The position numbers were made by a program, and so were the translations under genes. The notes under the pieces were generated by a model, which did not search any database, had not been told where the DNA came from, and worked only from the letters and a program-made list of their open reading frames with translations. Below are positions 34,420 to 42,702 of a DNA stretch of 64,000 bases, in pieces. This DNA comes from Sphaerospermopsis kisseleviana NIES-73. GTDB taxonomy: Bacteria; Cyanobacteriota; Cyanobacteriia; Cyanobacteriales; Nostocaceae. The stretch is taken from positions 1,136,379 to 1,200,378 of the forward strand of contig NZ_AP018314.1 in the NCBI RefSeq assembly GCF_002368075.1, in the 5' to 3' direction. Numbering within the stretch: the first letter of the stretch is position 1; every line of letters starts with the position of its first letter.

Positions 34420-35742
34420 TTAACGATAATCTTGACTTTGAACACTCCGCAATTTCGCCGCATCTCTCATACCATAATCAGCACGAGTGAAGCGATTCAA
34501 TTGCATTTCAAAAAACTCCCGATTTGCCTGTAAATGTTTAGGATTGGGATCATCTAAAGGATATAACAACGCAGTTCTTAAAGCTTGAATTACCGCAGAT
34601 GTGACATTGTACATTGAACGTTGGAAAGTTACACCCAACTGAATCAACATATCATCTTCACCCCGACAATGTTTTTTGTAATAATCAACTAAATATTGGG
34701 GCAGAAAATGCAACATATCCTGCATTAATAATGTGGGTGGAATACCCGCAGTACCTACAGGGAATACGTCAGCGTAAAGAATGCCATAATGGAAGTCTTT
34801 TTGGTCTTCTGGTACTTGTCCTGCTTGGGCATTATAAGACTTTGTGCCTCTAAATGGTGCAGTCCGGTAAAATACAGCTTCTACATAGGGTAAAGCTGCT
34901 TCATATAACCAAGTAAAACCTTTAGATTTGGGAATGACTTCATAACATTCACCATCAACATAAACATGATGATAAATAGGACGACCGGCGATCGCAAAAA
35001 TACCATTCACTAAAAAATTCATGGCATCAGGAACACCTTTAAAACCGCCTTCATCATAAATATCCGACATTTCAAAAAATACCGGTGCCATTACTTCCCA
35101 GAAAAGTCCTAAATTGGCATAATAAGACATCATCCGGCACTGTTCCAAAAACATATCAGGGAACAGTTTATAAAGTCCCAACATTAAAGGATTTTTCTTA
35201 AAGTAAGCTTTAATTGCTTTATCAGCATTAGCTTTATATTCATCCGAATCTAAATAGGCATCAAATTGATTTACAGGGGCGTACATTTTCCGATGCCATA
35301 ACATCGCTTGCATACAAGCTTCCGCAAATTCCATGTTAATTCTGTCATGGAATAAATGATGTAGTAACTTTGGCATTTTGCGAGTTTCACCCTTTTCCAT
35401 AAATGCCAAAAGTTCAGGATGTGCTGTAGCTTCACCGCGCCAAATTCTTAAATCAGCATCATCCCCTGCATAATGATTATGTAAGTCTAAATATTCTTGA
35501 GGTAAGAAATATTTAAAAGCAGGCAGAGGATTTAAAAAGACTCTTTCCCCAATATAAAGCAAGTCGCGCCAGTAAAAATCCATCGGTACTGCGTAAGCTT
35601 TATAAATACCGATGATTTGCATTAAGTTTTCTGGTGTATCTGGCAGCATTGAACCACCAGCTTCTAGACGATGAATGACATCGGCAAATTCGTGATTTGA
35701 TGGTGGTAGTTTGGTGATTGGTTTATCGGGAGTTTGTACCAT
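34420..35742 (-). CDS. CO2 hydration protein ChpX/ChpY (CupA/CupB)
   Basis: A 440-residue protein of the CO2 hydration (ChpXY/Cup) family, which works with a specialised NDH-1 complex on the thylakoid to convert CO2 to bicarbonate. Diagnostic stretches are MPKLLHHLFHDRINMEFAEA, MYAPVNQFDAYLDSDEY, MSYYANLGLFWEVMAPVFFE and DMLIQLGVTFQRSMYNVTSA. It follows ndhF and ndhD on the same strand. The length and gene order suit the inducible CupA type, but no cupS gene follows, so CupA and CupB cannot be told apart here. Confidence 0.9.
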   Translation of the reverse strand: MVQTPDKPITKLPPSNHEFADVIHRLEAGGSMLPDTPENLMQIIGIYKAYAVPMDFYWRDLLYIGERVFLNPLPAFKYFLPQEYLDLHNHYAGDDADLRIWRGEATAHPELLAFMEKGETRKMPKLLHHLFHDRINMEFAEACMQAMLWHRKMYAPVNQFDAYLDSDEYKANADKAIKAYFKKNPLMLGLYKLFPDMFLEQCRMMSYYANLGLFWEVMAPVFFEMSDIYDEGGFKGVPDAMNFLVNGIFAIAGRPIYHHVYVDGECYEVIPKSKGFTWLYEAALPYVEAVFYRTAPFRGTKSYNAQAGQVPEDQKDFHYGILYADVFPVGTAGIPPTLLMQDMLHFLPQYLVDYYKKHCRGEDDMLIQLGVTFQRSMYNVTSAVIQALRTALLYPLDDPNPKHLQANREFFEMQLNRFTRADYGMRDAAKLRSVQSQDYR

Positions 35743-35905
35743 TTTGATTTCCTATATTTATGAATTTATCACGCAGAGACGCAGAGGCACAGAGAGATTT
35801 AAGAGGTTAATAAATGTACTAGATTATCTATCTTATTCCTTTTCTTCTTCTCATTCTTCTCTTCCTTAGTGTTCTTCGTGCCTTCGTGGTTTTTCTCGTT
35901 TTTTT

Positions 35906-36018
35906 CTCGTTCCCATACAGAGTATGGGAATGAATTTTAAAAGGCTCTGCCTTTTAGTTTTTTTACAGTAGAGGCAGATCCTCTGAGATAGCATTCCCAG
36001 TCTCAGACTGGGAACGAG
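35906..36018. mobile_element. MITE-like element with CTCGTTCCCA ends
   Basis: Ends CTCGTTCCCA at 35906 and TGGGAACGAG at 36009-36018 are inverted, and each end is itself a hairpin (CCCATACAGAGTATGGG; CCCAGTCTCAGACTGGG). The centre has AAAGGCTCTGCCTTTT. It lies between ndhD and the CO2-hydration gene, inside what would otherwise be one operon. No coding capacity. Confidence 0.65.
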
Positions 36019-36052
36019 ATCAATTTTTCTGACAAGCTGACAGCTTAAAAAA

Positions 36053-37555
36053 TTACTTCAAAGCCACTTGAGAAATTACGGTTTTTTCAGGAGTAGGAAT
36101 AGCTGCTACCATTGCTGTAGTTGTGGTTTCACTCCAGCGCACTAACCAGGTAGGTTGTACTCCCAAGAAAATGATCAGGGAAGCTAATATTAATGCGGGA
36201 ATTTTTTCTGCCCAAACCACTCTGGGATAATAAGCTAAGTCGTTATTTAGTCTACCGAAACAGGTGCGGTTGAGAAGAATAACGAAGTAAACCGCAGTTA
36301 AACCAGAGGAAGCTACACACAATAATGTGGGGATGGGGAAGGTGGAAAAACTGCCTTGGAAAACGATAAATTCTGCAATAAAACCAGTTAAACCAGGGAT
36401 ACCGGCGCTGGCCATACCACCTAACACCAGTAAAGCACTGACGATAGGTAAACCGCGAATAGGACTCATTAAACCATTGAGTTTATCTAGTTCTCTTGTT
36501 CCAACTTTGGTTTCTACAAGTCCCACTAAATGGAAGAGAATAGCCAGAATTAAACCATGACTAAACATTTGCGCGACTGCACCAACTAAGGCCAGATTGG
36601 TACTAGCTGCGGCTGCAAGTAAAATATAGCCCATGTGTCCGATTGAACTATATGCTACCATGCGCTTGATGTCTTTTTGGGCGATCGCTACAACTGCCCC
36701 ATAAATTGCACTAACAGCACCCCATATTGCTAAGGTTGGTGCTACTACATTCCAAGCTTGGGGAAATAAACCAAACCCAAATCTTAAGAGTCCATAAGTT
36801 CCTAATTTAGCTAAAATTCCACCTAATAAAATAGCAATAGGTGCAGAAGCTTCAACGTAAGCATCAGGTAGCCAAGTATGGAAAGGAATTAAAGGAATTT
36901 TGATGCCAAAACCTAAAATTATTCCTACTAATAATAACAGTTGCATTCCCGCAGACAGGTTTTGAGTATTAACCGCATCTAAGGCAAAACTATGAGAACC
37001 ACTTAACCAAACTATGCCCAGGAATGTTGCTAAAATAAATGCCCCGGAAACTGCTGTATAAATCAAAAATTTCATTCCAGCATAGGCGCGTTTTTCTCCT
37101 CCCCAAATGGAAATTAATAAATAGAAAGGTATTAATTCCAATTCATAGAAAAGGAAGAAAAGTAGTAAGTTTTGGGCTAGGAAAGCACCAGCAACACCAC
37201 CGCTAACTAATAAAATCAGCGAATAGAAAAGTTTAGGACGTTCGGTATTTTGGTTACTGCTGTAAATGGCTATCCAAGTTAATAAGCTGTTCAATATCAA
37301 CATTAGAATTGATAGCCCATCAACACCTAATTGATAATTTAAACCCAAGGTTTCATTCCAAGGTAAATTCTCTTGAAACTGCATTCCTGGACTATTGATA
37401 TCAAATTTCAGCAGGATGAAAGCATTCCACAATAGAACTACAAAGGAAAGAGTTAAAGCTACTAATCTAGTTCTCGTTTTAGGAATGACTGTATCTGGTA
37501 AAAATCCGATAATTGCAGCGCCAATAATTGGCAACCAAATTAAAACACTTAACAT
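36053..37555 (-). CDS. ndhD: NAD(P)H-quinone oxidoreductase chain 4 (NdhD, CO2-uptake type)
   Basis: A 500-residue, about 14-helix proton-pumping subunit of NDH-1. Key features are FYELELIPFYLLI (the conserved Glu), GFGIKIPLIPFHTWLPDAY, AQKDIKRMVAYSSIGHMGYI with the conserved Lys, and MFSHGLILAILFHLVG. Its position between ndhF and a CO2 hydration gene shows that it belongs to the NdhD3/NdhD4 group for CO2 uptake and not to the respiratory D1/D2 group. The gap to ndhF is filled by a heptamer array. Confidence 0.92.
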   Translation of the reverse strand: MLSVLIWLPIIGAAIIGFLPDTVIPKTRTRLVALTLSFVVLLWNAFILLKFDINSPGMQFQENLPWNETLGLNYQLGVDGLSILMLILNSLLTWIAIYSSNQNTERPKLFYSLILLVSGGVAGAFLAQNLLLFFLFYELELIPFYLLISIWGGEKRAYAGMKFLIYTAVSGAFILATFLGIVWLSGSHSFALDAVNTQNLSAGMQLLLLVGIILGFGIKIPLIPFHTWLPDAYVEASAPIAILLGGILAKLGTYGLLRFGFGLFPQAWNVVAPTLAIWGAVSAIYGAVVAIAQKDIKRMVAYSSIGHMGYILLAAAASTNLALVGAVAQMFSHGLILAILFHLVGLVETKVGTRELDKLNGLMSPIRGLPIVSALLVLGGMASAGIPGLTGFIAEFIVFQGSFSTFPIPTLLCVASSGLTAVYFVILLNRTCFGRLNNDLAYYPRVVWAEKIPALILASLIIFLGVQPTWLVRWSETTTTAMVAAIPTPEKTVISQVALK

Positions 37556-37559
37556 CTTT

Positions 37560-37603
37560 GGTAATTGGTAATTGGTAATTGGTGATTGGTGATTGGTGAT
37601 TGG
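37560..37603. repeat. Heptamer array GGTAATT/GGTGATT
   Basis: About six copies of a 7-base unit in the 106-base gap between ndhF and ndhD. Confidence 0.9.
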
Positions 37604-37661
37604 GTAAAATTATGATATTTTGTTTCCTAATTTTCTTTCACCTATCACCTACTGATAGCTT

Positions 37662-39524
37662 TTAAAAAACCAAATTCATGAACTGCACACCCCAGAAAGG
37701 CCATGTAACCCAAGCACCTAAAACGCTAACTCCTAATAAAACAGTGAAAGCGTAAAATTGGGTTTGTCCATTGTTGCTATATTTCAACCCTTCCCCACCT
37801 AATAAGGAGAATAAACCGACAAAATTAACAATGCCATCAACGACAAATCTATCCACCATGTCAGCTAATTTAGAAAGTTGGGCAACGCCAAAAATGATGG
37901 TCATTTTGTAAAGGTTGGGGGTGTAAAAATCGTAAGCAAGTAAATTTTGTAAACCTTGGAAGGGTAAGCGAACTGGTTTAGGAATAATGTTTCCTAAATA
38001 AATTACAGCACTAATACTGCAACCGAAAATACTTGACCAAATAAATAACAATGCCACATCTTTATTTAATGTTGCCCAACTAGGTAATAAAGATAAACTT
38101 TCCAACACTAAAGGCAGATGTAAAACAAAACCAAATAAAACCATCATTGGTAAAACCATCAACCAAATAGCTTCCGGTGAACGTTCACTCATTTGTTTGG
38201 GTTTACCACCAAAGATTAAACCAAATTCTCTGGTTAAACTAAAGGCTGTAAACACATTGACGGCAATTATTATTCCTACTAACCAAGGGTGTGTTCCCCA
38301 TAAACCATCAGCTAATTTTACTAATGCCCAAAAACTTCCTAAAGGTGGGAAACCAATTAAACCCAATGTTCCCACAATAAATGCTAAACCGGAAATGGGA
38401 CGACGTGACCATAAACCACCGAGTTGGGTAACGTCTTGGGTGACACTATTCCAAACTATTCCTCCGGTACTCATGACTAAAAGTGCAGCAGATAAAGCAT
38501 GAGTGAGGACTAATAATAATGCGGCTTCATCCTGTTGTGTGCCTACGGCGATAAACACTAAGCCCATGTAAGCACTGACAGAATAAGATAAACAGCGTTT
38601 GATGTCAATTTGGGCGATCGCAATTAATGAACCACCAATAGCTGTAACAGCACCAATAGCTACCATTGCGGAGGAAGCTATGGGAGACAAACTAAATACA
38701 GGTTGTAATTTAATCAGCACCCATGCACCACTGGCAACTACCACTGAGTTCCGTAAAATGGTACTGGGAACAGGTCCTTCCATTGCTTCATCCAACCACA
38801 AATGCAAGGGAAACTGAGCGCATTTACCCATTGGACCGGCAATTAAAGCCAAACAAACCAAAGTAATAATTGTCGGGTCTACTTGGGCTGTTTGCGCCCA
38901 AATTGCTAAATCTTTATAATCCCAAGTTCCTGCTAAAGTCCACAGTCCGAGAACTCCCATTAGCAGGAATAAGTCACCAACCCGCTTGGTTAAAAACGCA
39001 TCTCGCGCACCGGTCACAACCAACGGTTGACTAAACCATAAACCTACCAACAGGTAAGTTCCTAAAGTGAGAATTTCTAAAACTACATAACTGAAAAATA
39101 GGTTATTACATAAAGCTAAGGCACATAAACCAGCTTCAAATAAACCTAATAAAGAATAAAATCTTCCCCAACCCCAGTCCATTTCCATATAACCCACAGC
39201 ATAAACTTGGGCAAGGAAATTTAAACCCGTAATAACCATTAATGCCCCTACATTAATTGCAGAGAGTTCTAAATTAATAGTTAGTTTTAAACCTGCTGTG
39301 GATAACCAAGGAATAAATACCTCTTTAGCAGGATGATTCCAAGTACCCAGAAAGGCTATTGCAGAATGTAAAAACGCCAAAAATGTCATTACTAAGTTGA
39401 CATAACCTGCCGGTCTTGGTCCGGTTTTCCTGATTATTCCCGGCGACCAAGGTAAAGCTAAAACACCACCTAATAAAGCATAGCAAGGGACTAGCCAAAC
39501 GGTCTCTAGCAGGTACTGAGACAT
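37662..39524 (-). CDS. ndhF: NAD(P)H-quinone oxidoreductase chain 5 (NdhF, CO2-uptake type)
   Basis: A 620-residue antiporter-like subunit of NDH-1, the distal proton pump. Family motifs are YVVLEILTLGTYLLVGLWFS, KRVGDLFLLMGVLGLW, GKCAQFPLHLWLDEAMEGPV, AQIDIKRCLSYSVSAYMGLV and LTHALSAALLVMSTGG. The GPVPSTILRNSVVV stretch departs from the usual TPVSALIHAATMV of respiratory NdhF, as expected in the F3/F4 group. It leads the ndhF-ndhD-CO2 hydration gene set. Confidence 0.92.
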   Translation of the reverse strand: MSQYLLETVWLVPCYALLGGVLALPWSPGIIRKTGPRPAGYVNLVMTFLAFLHSAIAFLGTWNHPAKEVFIPWLSTAGLKLTINLELSAINVGALMVITGLNFLAQVYAVGYMEMDWGWGRFYSLLGLFEAGLCALALCNNLFFSYVVLEILTLGTYLLVGLWFSQPLVVTGARDAFLTKRVGDLFLLMGVLGLWTLAGTWDYKDLAIWAQTAQVDPTIITLVCLALIAGPMGKCAQFPLHLWLDEAMEGPVPSTILRNSVVVASGAWVLIKLQPVFSLSPIASSAMVAIGAVTAIGGSLIAIAQIDIKRCLSYSVSAYMGLVFIAVGTQQDEAALLLVLTHALSAALLVMSTGGIVWNSVTQDVTQLGGLWSRRPISGLAFIVGTLGLIGFPPLGSFWALVKLADGLWGTHPWLVGIIIAVNVFTAFSLTREFGLIFGGKPKQMSERSPEAIWLMVLPMMVLFGFVLHLPLVLESLSLLPSWATLNKDVALLFIWSSIFGCSISAVIYLGNIIPKPVRLPFQGLQNLLAYDFYTPNLYKMTIIFGVAQLSKLADMVDRFVVDGIVNFVGLFSLLGGEGLKYSNNGQTQFYAFTVLLGVSVLGAWVTWPFWGVQFMNLVF

Positions 39525-39862
39525 GAACTCACCTCTATATTTGCACTGAATATTGTTGCTTGTTTGTCAACAAGCGTTGATCCCTGATGATGTTAACTAG
39601 AAATAATAAGGCAATTTTATTTTTGCTTAATATTGTTAGATATAGCTTACCGTTATCTCTGCCAAAAGGGAATTACTTAACTAGATAAATCCACGATATT
39701 TTATCTAATTTTTTCTTATAGTTCTATGGATTGATTTATCTGATAGTATCTATCGTATAGAATCTATGAATATACCAAGCAATAGGAAATAGCGGGAGCA
39801 AGGTCAAAAAAATTAATTCTTGCTCCTGACTCCTGTACATAATAAACTGCGCCAGAAAGTTT

Positions 39863-40039
39863 CTACTGACTTCTAGAAATTTGCAATTCTGCTATAATTG
39901 GTGCTGATGAGTTTATGTAGCTAATAGGGGCGGGTTTCATATCTCGGTAGTCGAGGATTTGAACGACAATTAGGTAAGCTATAGCTAAAAGTATAGAAAT
40001 TGCACCTGTAATAATGGCGACTATTTTTGAACGGTTCAT
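39863..40039 (-). CDS. Small single-helix membrane protein
   Basis: A 58-residue protein that begins MNRSKIVAIITGAISILLAI and spans the membrane once (about 6-27), followed by VVQILDYRDMKPAPISY. AGGAAATTCTG before the ATG gives a good ribosome-binding site. The frame is clean and the sequence looks like a conserved cyanobacterial small protein, but I cannot name it. It lies 339 bases upstream of ndhF on the same strand and might share its transcript. Confidence 0.65.
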   Translation of the reverse strand: MNRSKIVAIITGAISILLAIAYLIVVQILDYRDMKPAPISYINSSAPIIAELQISRSQ

Positions 40040-40127
40040 CAGAATTTCCTAAAAGTTAAAATTTGATAGTTGATAGTTGATAGTTGATAGTTGATAGCCT
40101 ATTCCTGACTCCTGACTCCTGACTCCT

Positions 40128-40250
40128 GTACGGGCGAAGCATTCGGGCGTTCGCGTAGCGTGCCGAAGGCAATCAATTATCAATTTTTATCACAGGTTGT
40201 TTTCCGAATGCCTGTCTGCCGACAGGCAGGCTTCGCCCCTACGACTCCTG
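40128..40250. repeat. Modular palindromic repeat (copy E) with two nested inserts
   Basis: The basic element (GGGCGAAGCATTCGGGCG...CACAGGTTGTTTTCCGAATGC...TTCGCCCCTAC) carries TTCGCGTAGCGTGCCGAAGG after CATTCGGGCG, and CTGTCTGCCGACAGGCAGGC between GAATGC and TTCGCCCC. The second module is the inverse of that in copy C. A GACTCCT heptamer run flanks both sides. Confidence 0.85.
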
Positions 40251-40255
40251 ACTCC

Positions 40256-40590
40256 TTCTTTAATGAGTTCTGTAGCTTGTTGGGCAGAAAGAGGTTTATA
40301 GAACAGATATCCTTGTACATCATCACAATTAATAGACTTTAAGAAATCTAGTTATTCAGGCTTTTCTACTCCTTCAGCAATTAGTGTTAACCCCAAGCTG
40401 CGTCCCAAGTCAACTATAGCCTTGATGATATGAGCTACTTTAGCATCTCTGGCCAATTCTTTGATAAAAGACCGATCAATTCCATGCAGATGAAAGGGTT
40501 TTTCCAAGGTTTGTAAAATTCTGGGAGCTACTTGAGCTACTTATTCCTGATGATTCAATACAGCAAAATAACTATGAGATACACCCGACT
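40256..40590 (-). pseudogene. Decayed GGDEF-EAL protein (c-di-GMP enzyme)
   Basis: Read on the minus strand, about 40256-40480 gives the end of an EAL phosphodiesterase domain: IDRSFIKELARDAKVAHIIK, then LGRSLGLTLIAEGVEKPE, an in-frame TAA at 40352-40354, then LDFLKSINCDDVQGYLFYKP. Directly before IDRSFI lies VAPRILQTLEKPFHLHG, which is the end of a GGDEF domain. The first half of the EAL domain, including its catalytic Glu-Ala-Leu, is therefore deleted. Another stop is at 40541-40543. It is a clear gene relic next to a repeat element. Confidence 0.8.
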
Positions 40591-40703
40591 TAAAGCCTGT
40601 AAAATAGACAGTGCCGACACTTCTAGAATAAAGCAGGAAGAAAAAGTCGACTTTTGTTCGCATTAGTTAGGGCTTGTCGAATAAATGTAAAACCTAGATA
40701 GAG

Positions 40704-41900
40704 TTAGCCGTTTTGTATCGGCTGACGGCAAGGAACACCATCAGAAACACTGAGAGAATTATTGCCTGGAGGTGAAGGAGATGCTTCTGGTGTCATGGGT
40801 GCGGCTAAATCTCCAGAAGCAGCGTTTTCTGTTTCATCACTCATAATCGGTGGACGAATGGCGCTAATAACTGTCTTGATGACAACAGCACAAGGAACCG
40901 CCACAATCACGCCCAAAAGTCCGCCGATTCTTGCCCCAGTCAAAACGGAAATGAGTATCCAAACTGGATTTAAACCTGTAAAACTTCCTAAAATCCGGGG
41001 TGCAATGATATTTTCCAGAATTTGCTGCACGATGACTGCGGCGGCTAAGACTCTAGCACCCATCCAAAAGTCTTGTAGGGAGACTAACAAAGTTGTCATG
41101 GCGATACCCACAGAACCACCAAAGGGGATTAGCGCCATAATGCCGATAGTTAAGCCAAACAACAACCCAAATGGCACTTTCAACCACAAAAAGGTGGGAA
41201 TCAGAGCCGAGGCCATACAAGTAGATAAAATCAACTGGGTGATAAAGAAGTTTTGAAAACTTAGGCGTACTGTTCGGGAAAAAGGTTCACGAAATTTAGT
41301 AGGGAGCCATTCTACTAAGCTTTGCCAAAGTTCACCGCCATGTTGCAATAGATAGAAAGTCAAAACCATCGTTAACAGAAAGTCTAACAAGCTGGTAAAG
41401 GTGACGACAGCGAGATTTAATACTTGTCCGGCTATAGCTTGCAGTTGACTCTTGACGCGATCATTAATTTGCACGACGATAGCATCAAGATTAATCGGTA
41501 AGCCCATCATCTCGGCTTTCTCATTTAAAATCATTAACTGCGATCGCCCAGAGTCTATCAACTCTGGTAAACGGGCTACTAACTGCTGGGCTTGAGTTAG
41601 GGCTAGAGGAAAGAGGGTGACACCCAGCGCCAATAAAATTGATAAAGCTGATAAAAATACCAAAATGGCGACTTGTTCTCGTCTTGCACCGTGCTTTTCC
41701 ATCCAACTTACTGGGTAGTTAAGCAGAAATGCCAGCACTGAGGCTCCGACTAAAATGACTATCAAAGAGTGGAAATAATGAAAAATTGCCGATATCGCCC
41801 AACCATTGAGAACTAATAGAGGAGCGAATAGCGCGATCGCCCCGATTCGCGCTACTGGTGTAAATGTTTGCCACCAGTCAAGTAGCTTTCGTGTCTGCAT
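40704..41900 (-). CDS. AI-2E family transporter (PerM-like permease)
   Basis: A 398-residue membrane protein of the AI-2E/PerM family with about seven hydrophobic segments. Hallmarks are LVGASVLAFLLNYPVSWMEK, TFYLLQHGGELWQSL, LILSTCMASALIPTFLWLKV, MALIPFGGSVGIAM and LGSFTGLNPVWILISVLTGA. A proline/serine-rich cytoplasmic tail of about 45 residues ends it. Members export quorum signal AI-2 or act as Na+/H+ antiporters; the substrate here is unknown. Confidence 0.87.
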   Translation of the reverse strand: MQTRKLLDWWQTFTPVARIGAIALFAPLLVLNGWAISAIFHYFHSLIVILVGASVLAFLLNYPVSWMEKHGARREQVAILVFLSALSILLALGVTLFPLALTQAQQLVARLPELIDSGRSQLMILNEKAEMMGLPINLDAIVVQINDRVKSQLQAIAGQVLNLAVVTFTSLLDFLLTMVLTFYLLQHGGELWQSLVEWLPTKFREPFSRTVRLSFQNFFITQLILSTCMASALIPTFLWLKVPFGLLFGLTIGIMALIPFGGSVGIAMTTLLVSLQDFWMGARVLAAAVIVQQILENIIAPRILGSFTGLNPVWILISVLTGARIGGLLGVIVAVPCAVVIKTVISAIRPPIMSDETENAASGDLAAPMTPEASPSPPGNNSLSVSDGVPCRQPIQNG

Positions 41901-42018
41901 TTTTAGCTGATTGGGGATAGAACTAAATACAACTTAAGCTAAATTCTTGTTTACAGACTATTATCTCTAACTATATGAATCTTATGTCTTCCTCTGGTTT
42001 ATGATGAGACCCTCCACA

Positions 42019-42384
42019 ATGGAAAATCTACCACCTATTGATAATTACCCACCTGCTCCAGAAACTGCCACTTCTAAAAGATTGCTGCTTTTATACTTGA
42101 TTCCTGTCATCGGCTTTTTTCCTTCCCTTTGGACTCTCTATCGCCATGAGGGTAGTCGGGAACAACTGGCCGTGAGTCGTCTGTCCATTACCTTGGGCTT
42201 TACATGGATGTTAGGGTACTTGCTGTTAGCAACTGGGGCAGCTACTTCAGATTTTTTTACACTCCGGTTGTTAATTCTTAACAGTTTTCTCACATCTGGT
42301 TACTTTTTAGTGAGTGTTTGGTTAATTTCTCGTGTCATTCAAGGCAGGTCTTATCCTTTGCCTGGATTCAGTAGTTTTGCCTAG
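42019..42384 (+). CDS. Hypothetical membrane protein upstream of LCP gene
   Basis: A 121-residue protein with three or four hydrophobic segments (LLLLYLIPVIGFFPSLWTLY; LSITLGFTWMLGYLLLATG; LLILNSFLTSGYFLVSVWLI) after a proline-rich head. The ATG at 42019 (MENLPPIDNYPP) is preferred to one 18 bases upstream. No family is named. It is on the same strand as the LCP-family gene, about 320 bases upstream, and may be functionally tied to it. Confidence 0.7.
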   Translation: MENLPPIDNYPPAPETATSKRLLLLYLIPVIGFFPSLWTLYRHEGSREQLAVSRLSITLGFTWMLGYLLLATGAATSDFFTLRLLILNSFLTSGYFLVSVWLISRVIQGRSYPLPGFSSFA

Positions 42385-42702
42385 CGAATACTGCGTAAAT
42401 AGTAAATTTACATTTGTTCATGTTTTTAACAATCTGAGGATTGATACCAGCATTTATAGGTAATCTACCCACCAATATCATCAAATAATCAAATTTGGTT
42501 TATTATTGCCATACTTCCATAAACTACTTCCATCAACTTCCCGGATGATCAAAAAATCAACAGAAATGCAGGTAAAGGTCTTGTAGTATCTACGATAGGT
42601 AAGTAAGTAGACAATACCAAGAATTATCCATCATGGTCTAATTTATTTACATATATTGAGTTGGTATTGAGTAGGCAAATTTACGGTATTTTAGCAGTCA
42701 GT
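42385..42702. other. Spacer between membrane protein and LCP gene
   Basis: About 320 AT-rich bases. No gene or strong repeat is seen; the LCP promoter probably lies here. Confidence 0.35.

Noticed and set aside
40160-40342. 60-codon open frame on the plus strand
   Set aside because: It is made of the palindromic repeat and the antisense of the EAL relic.
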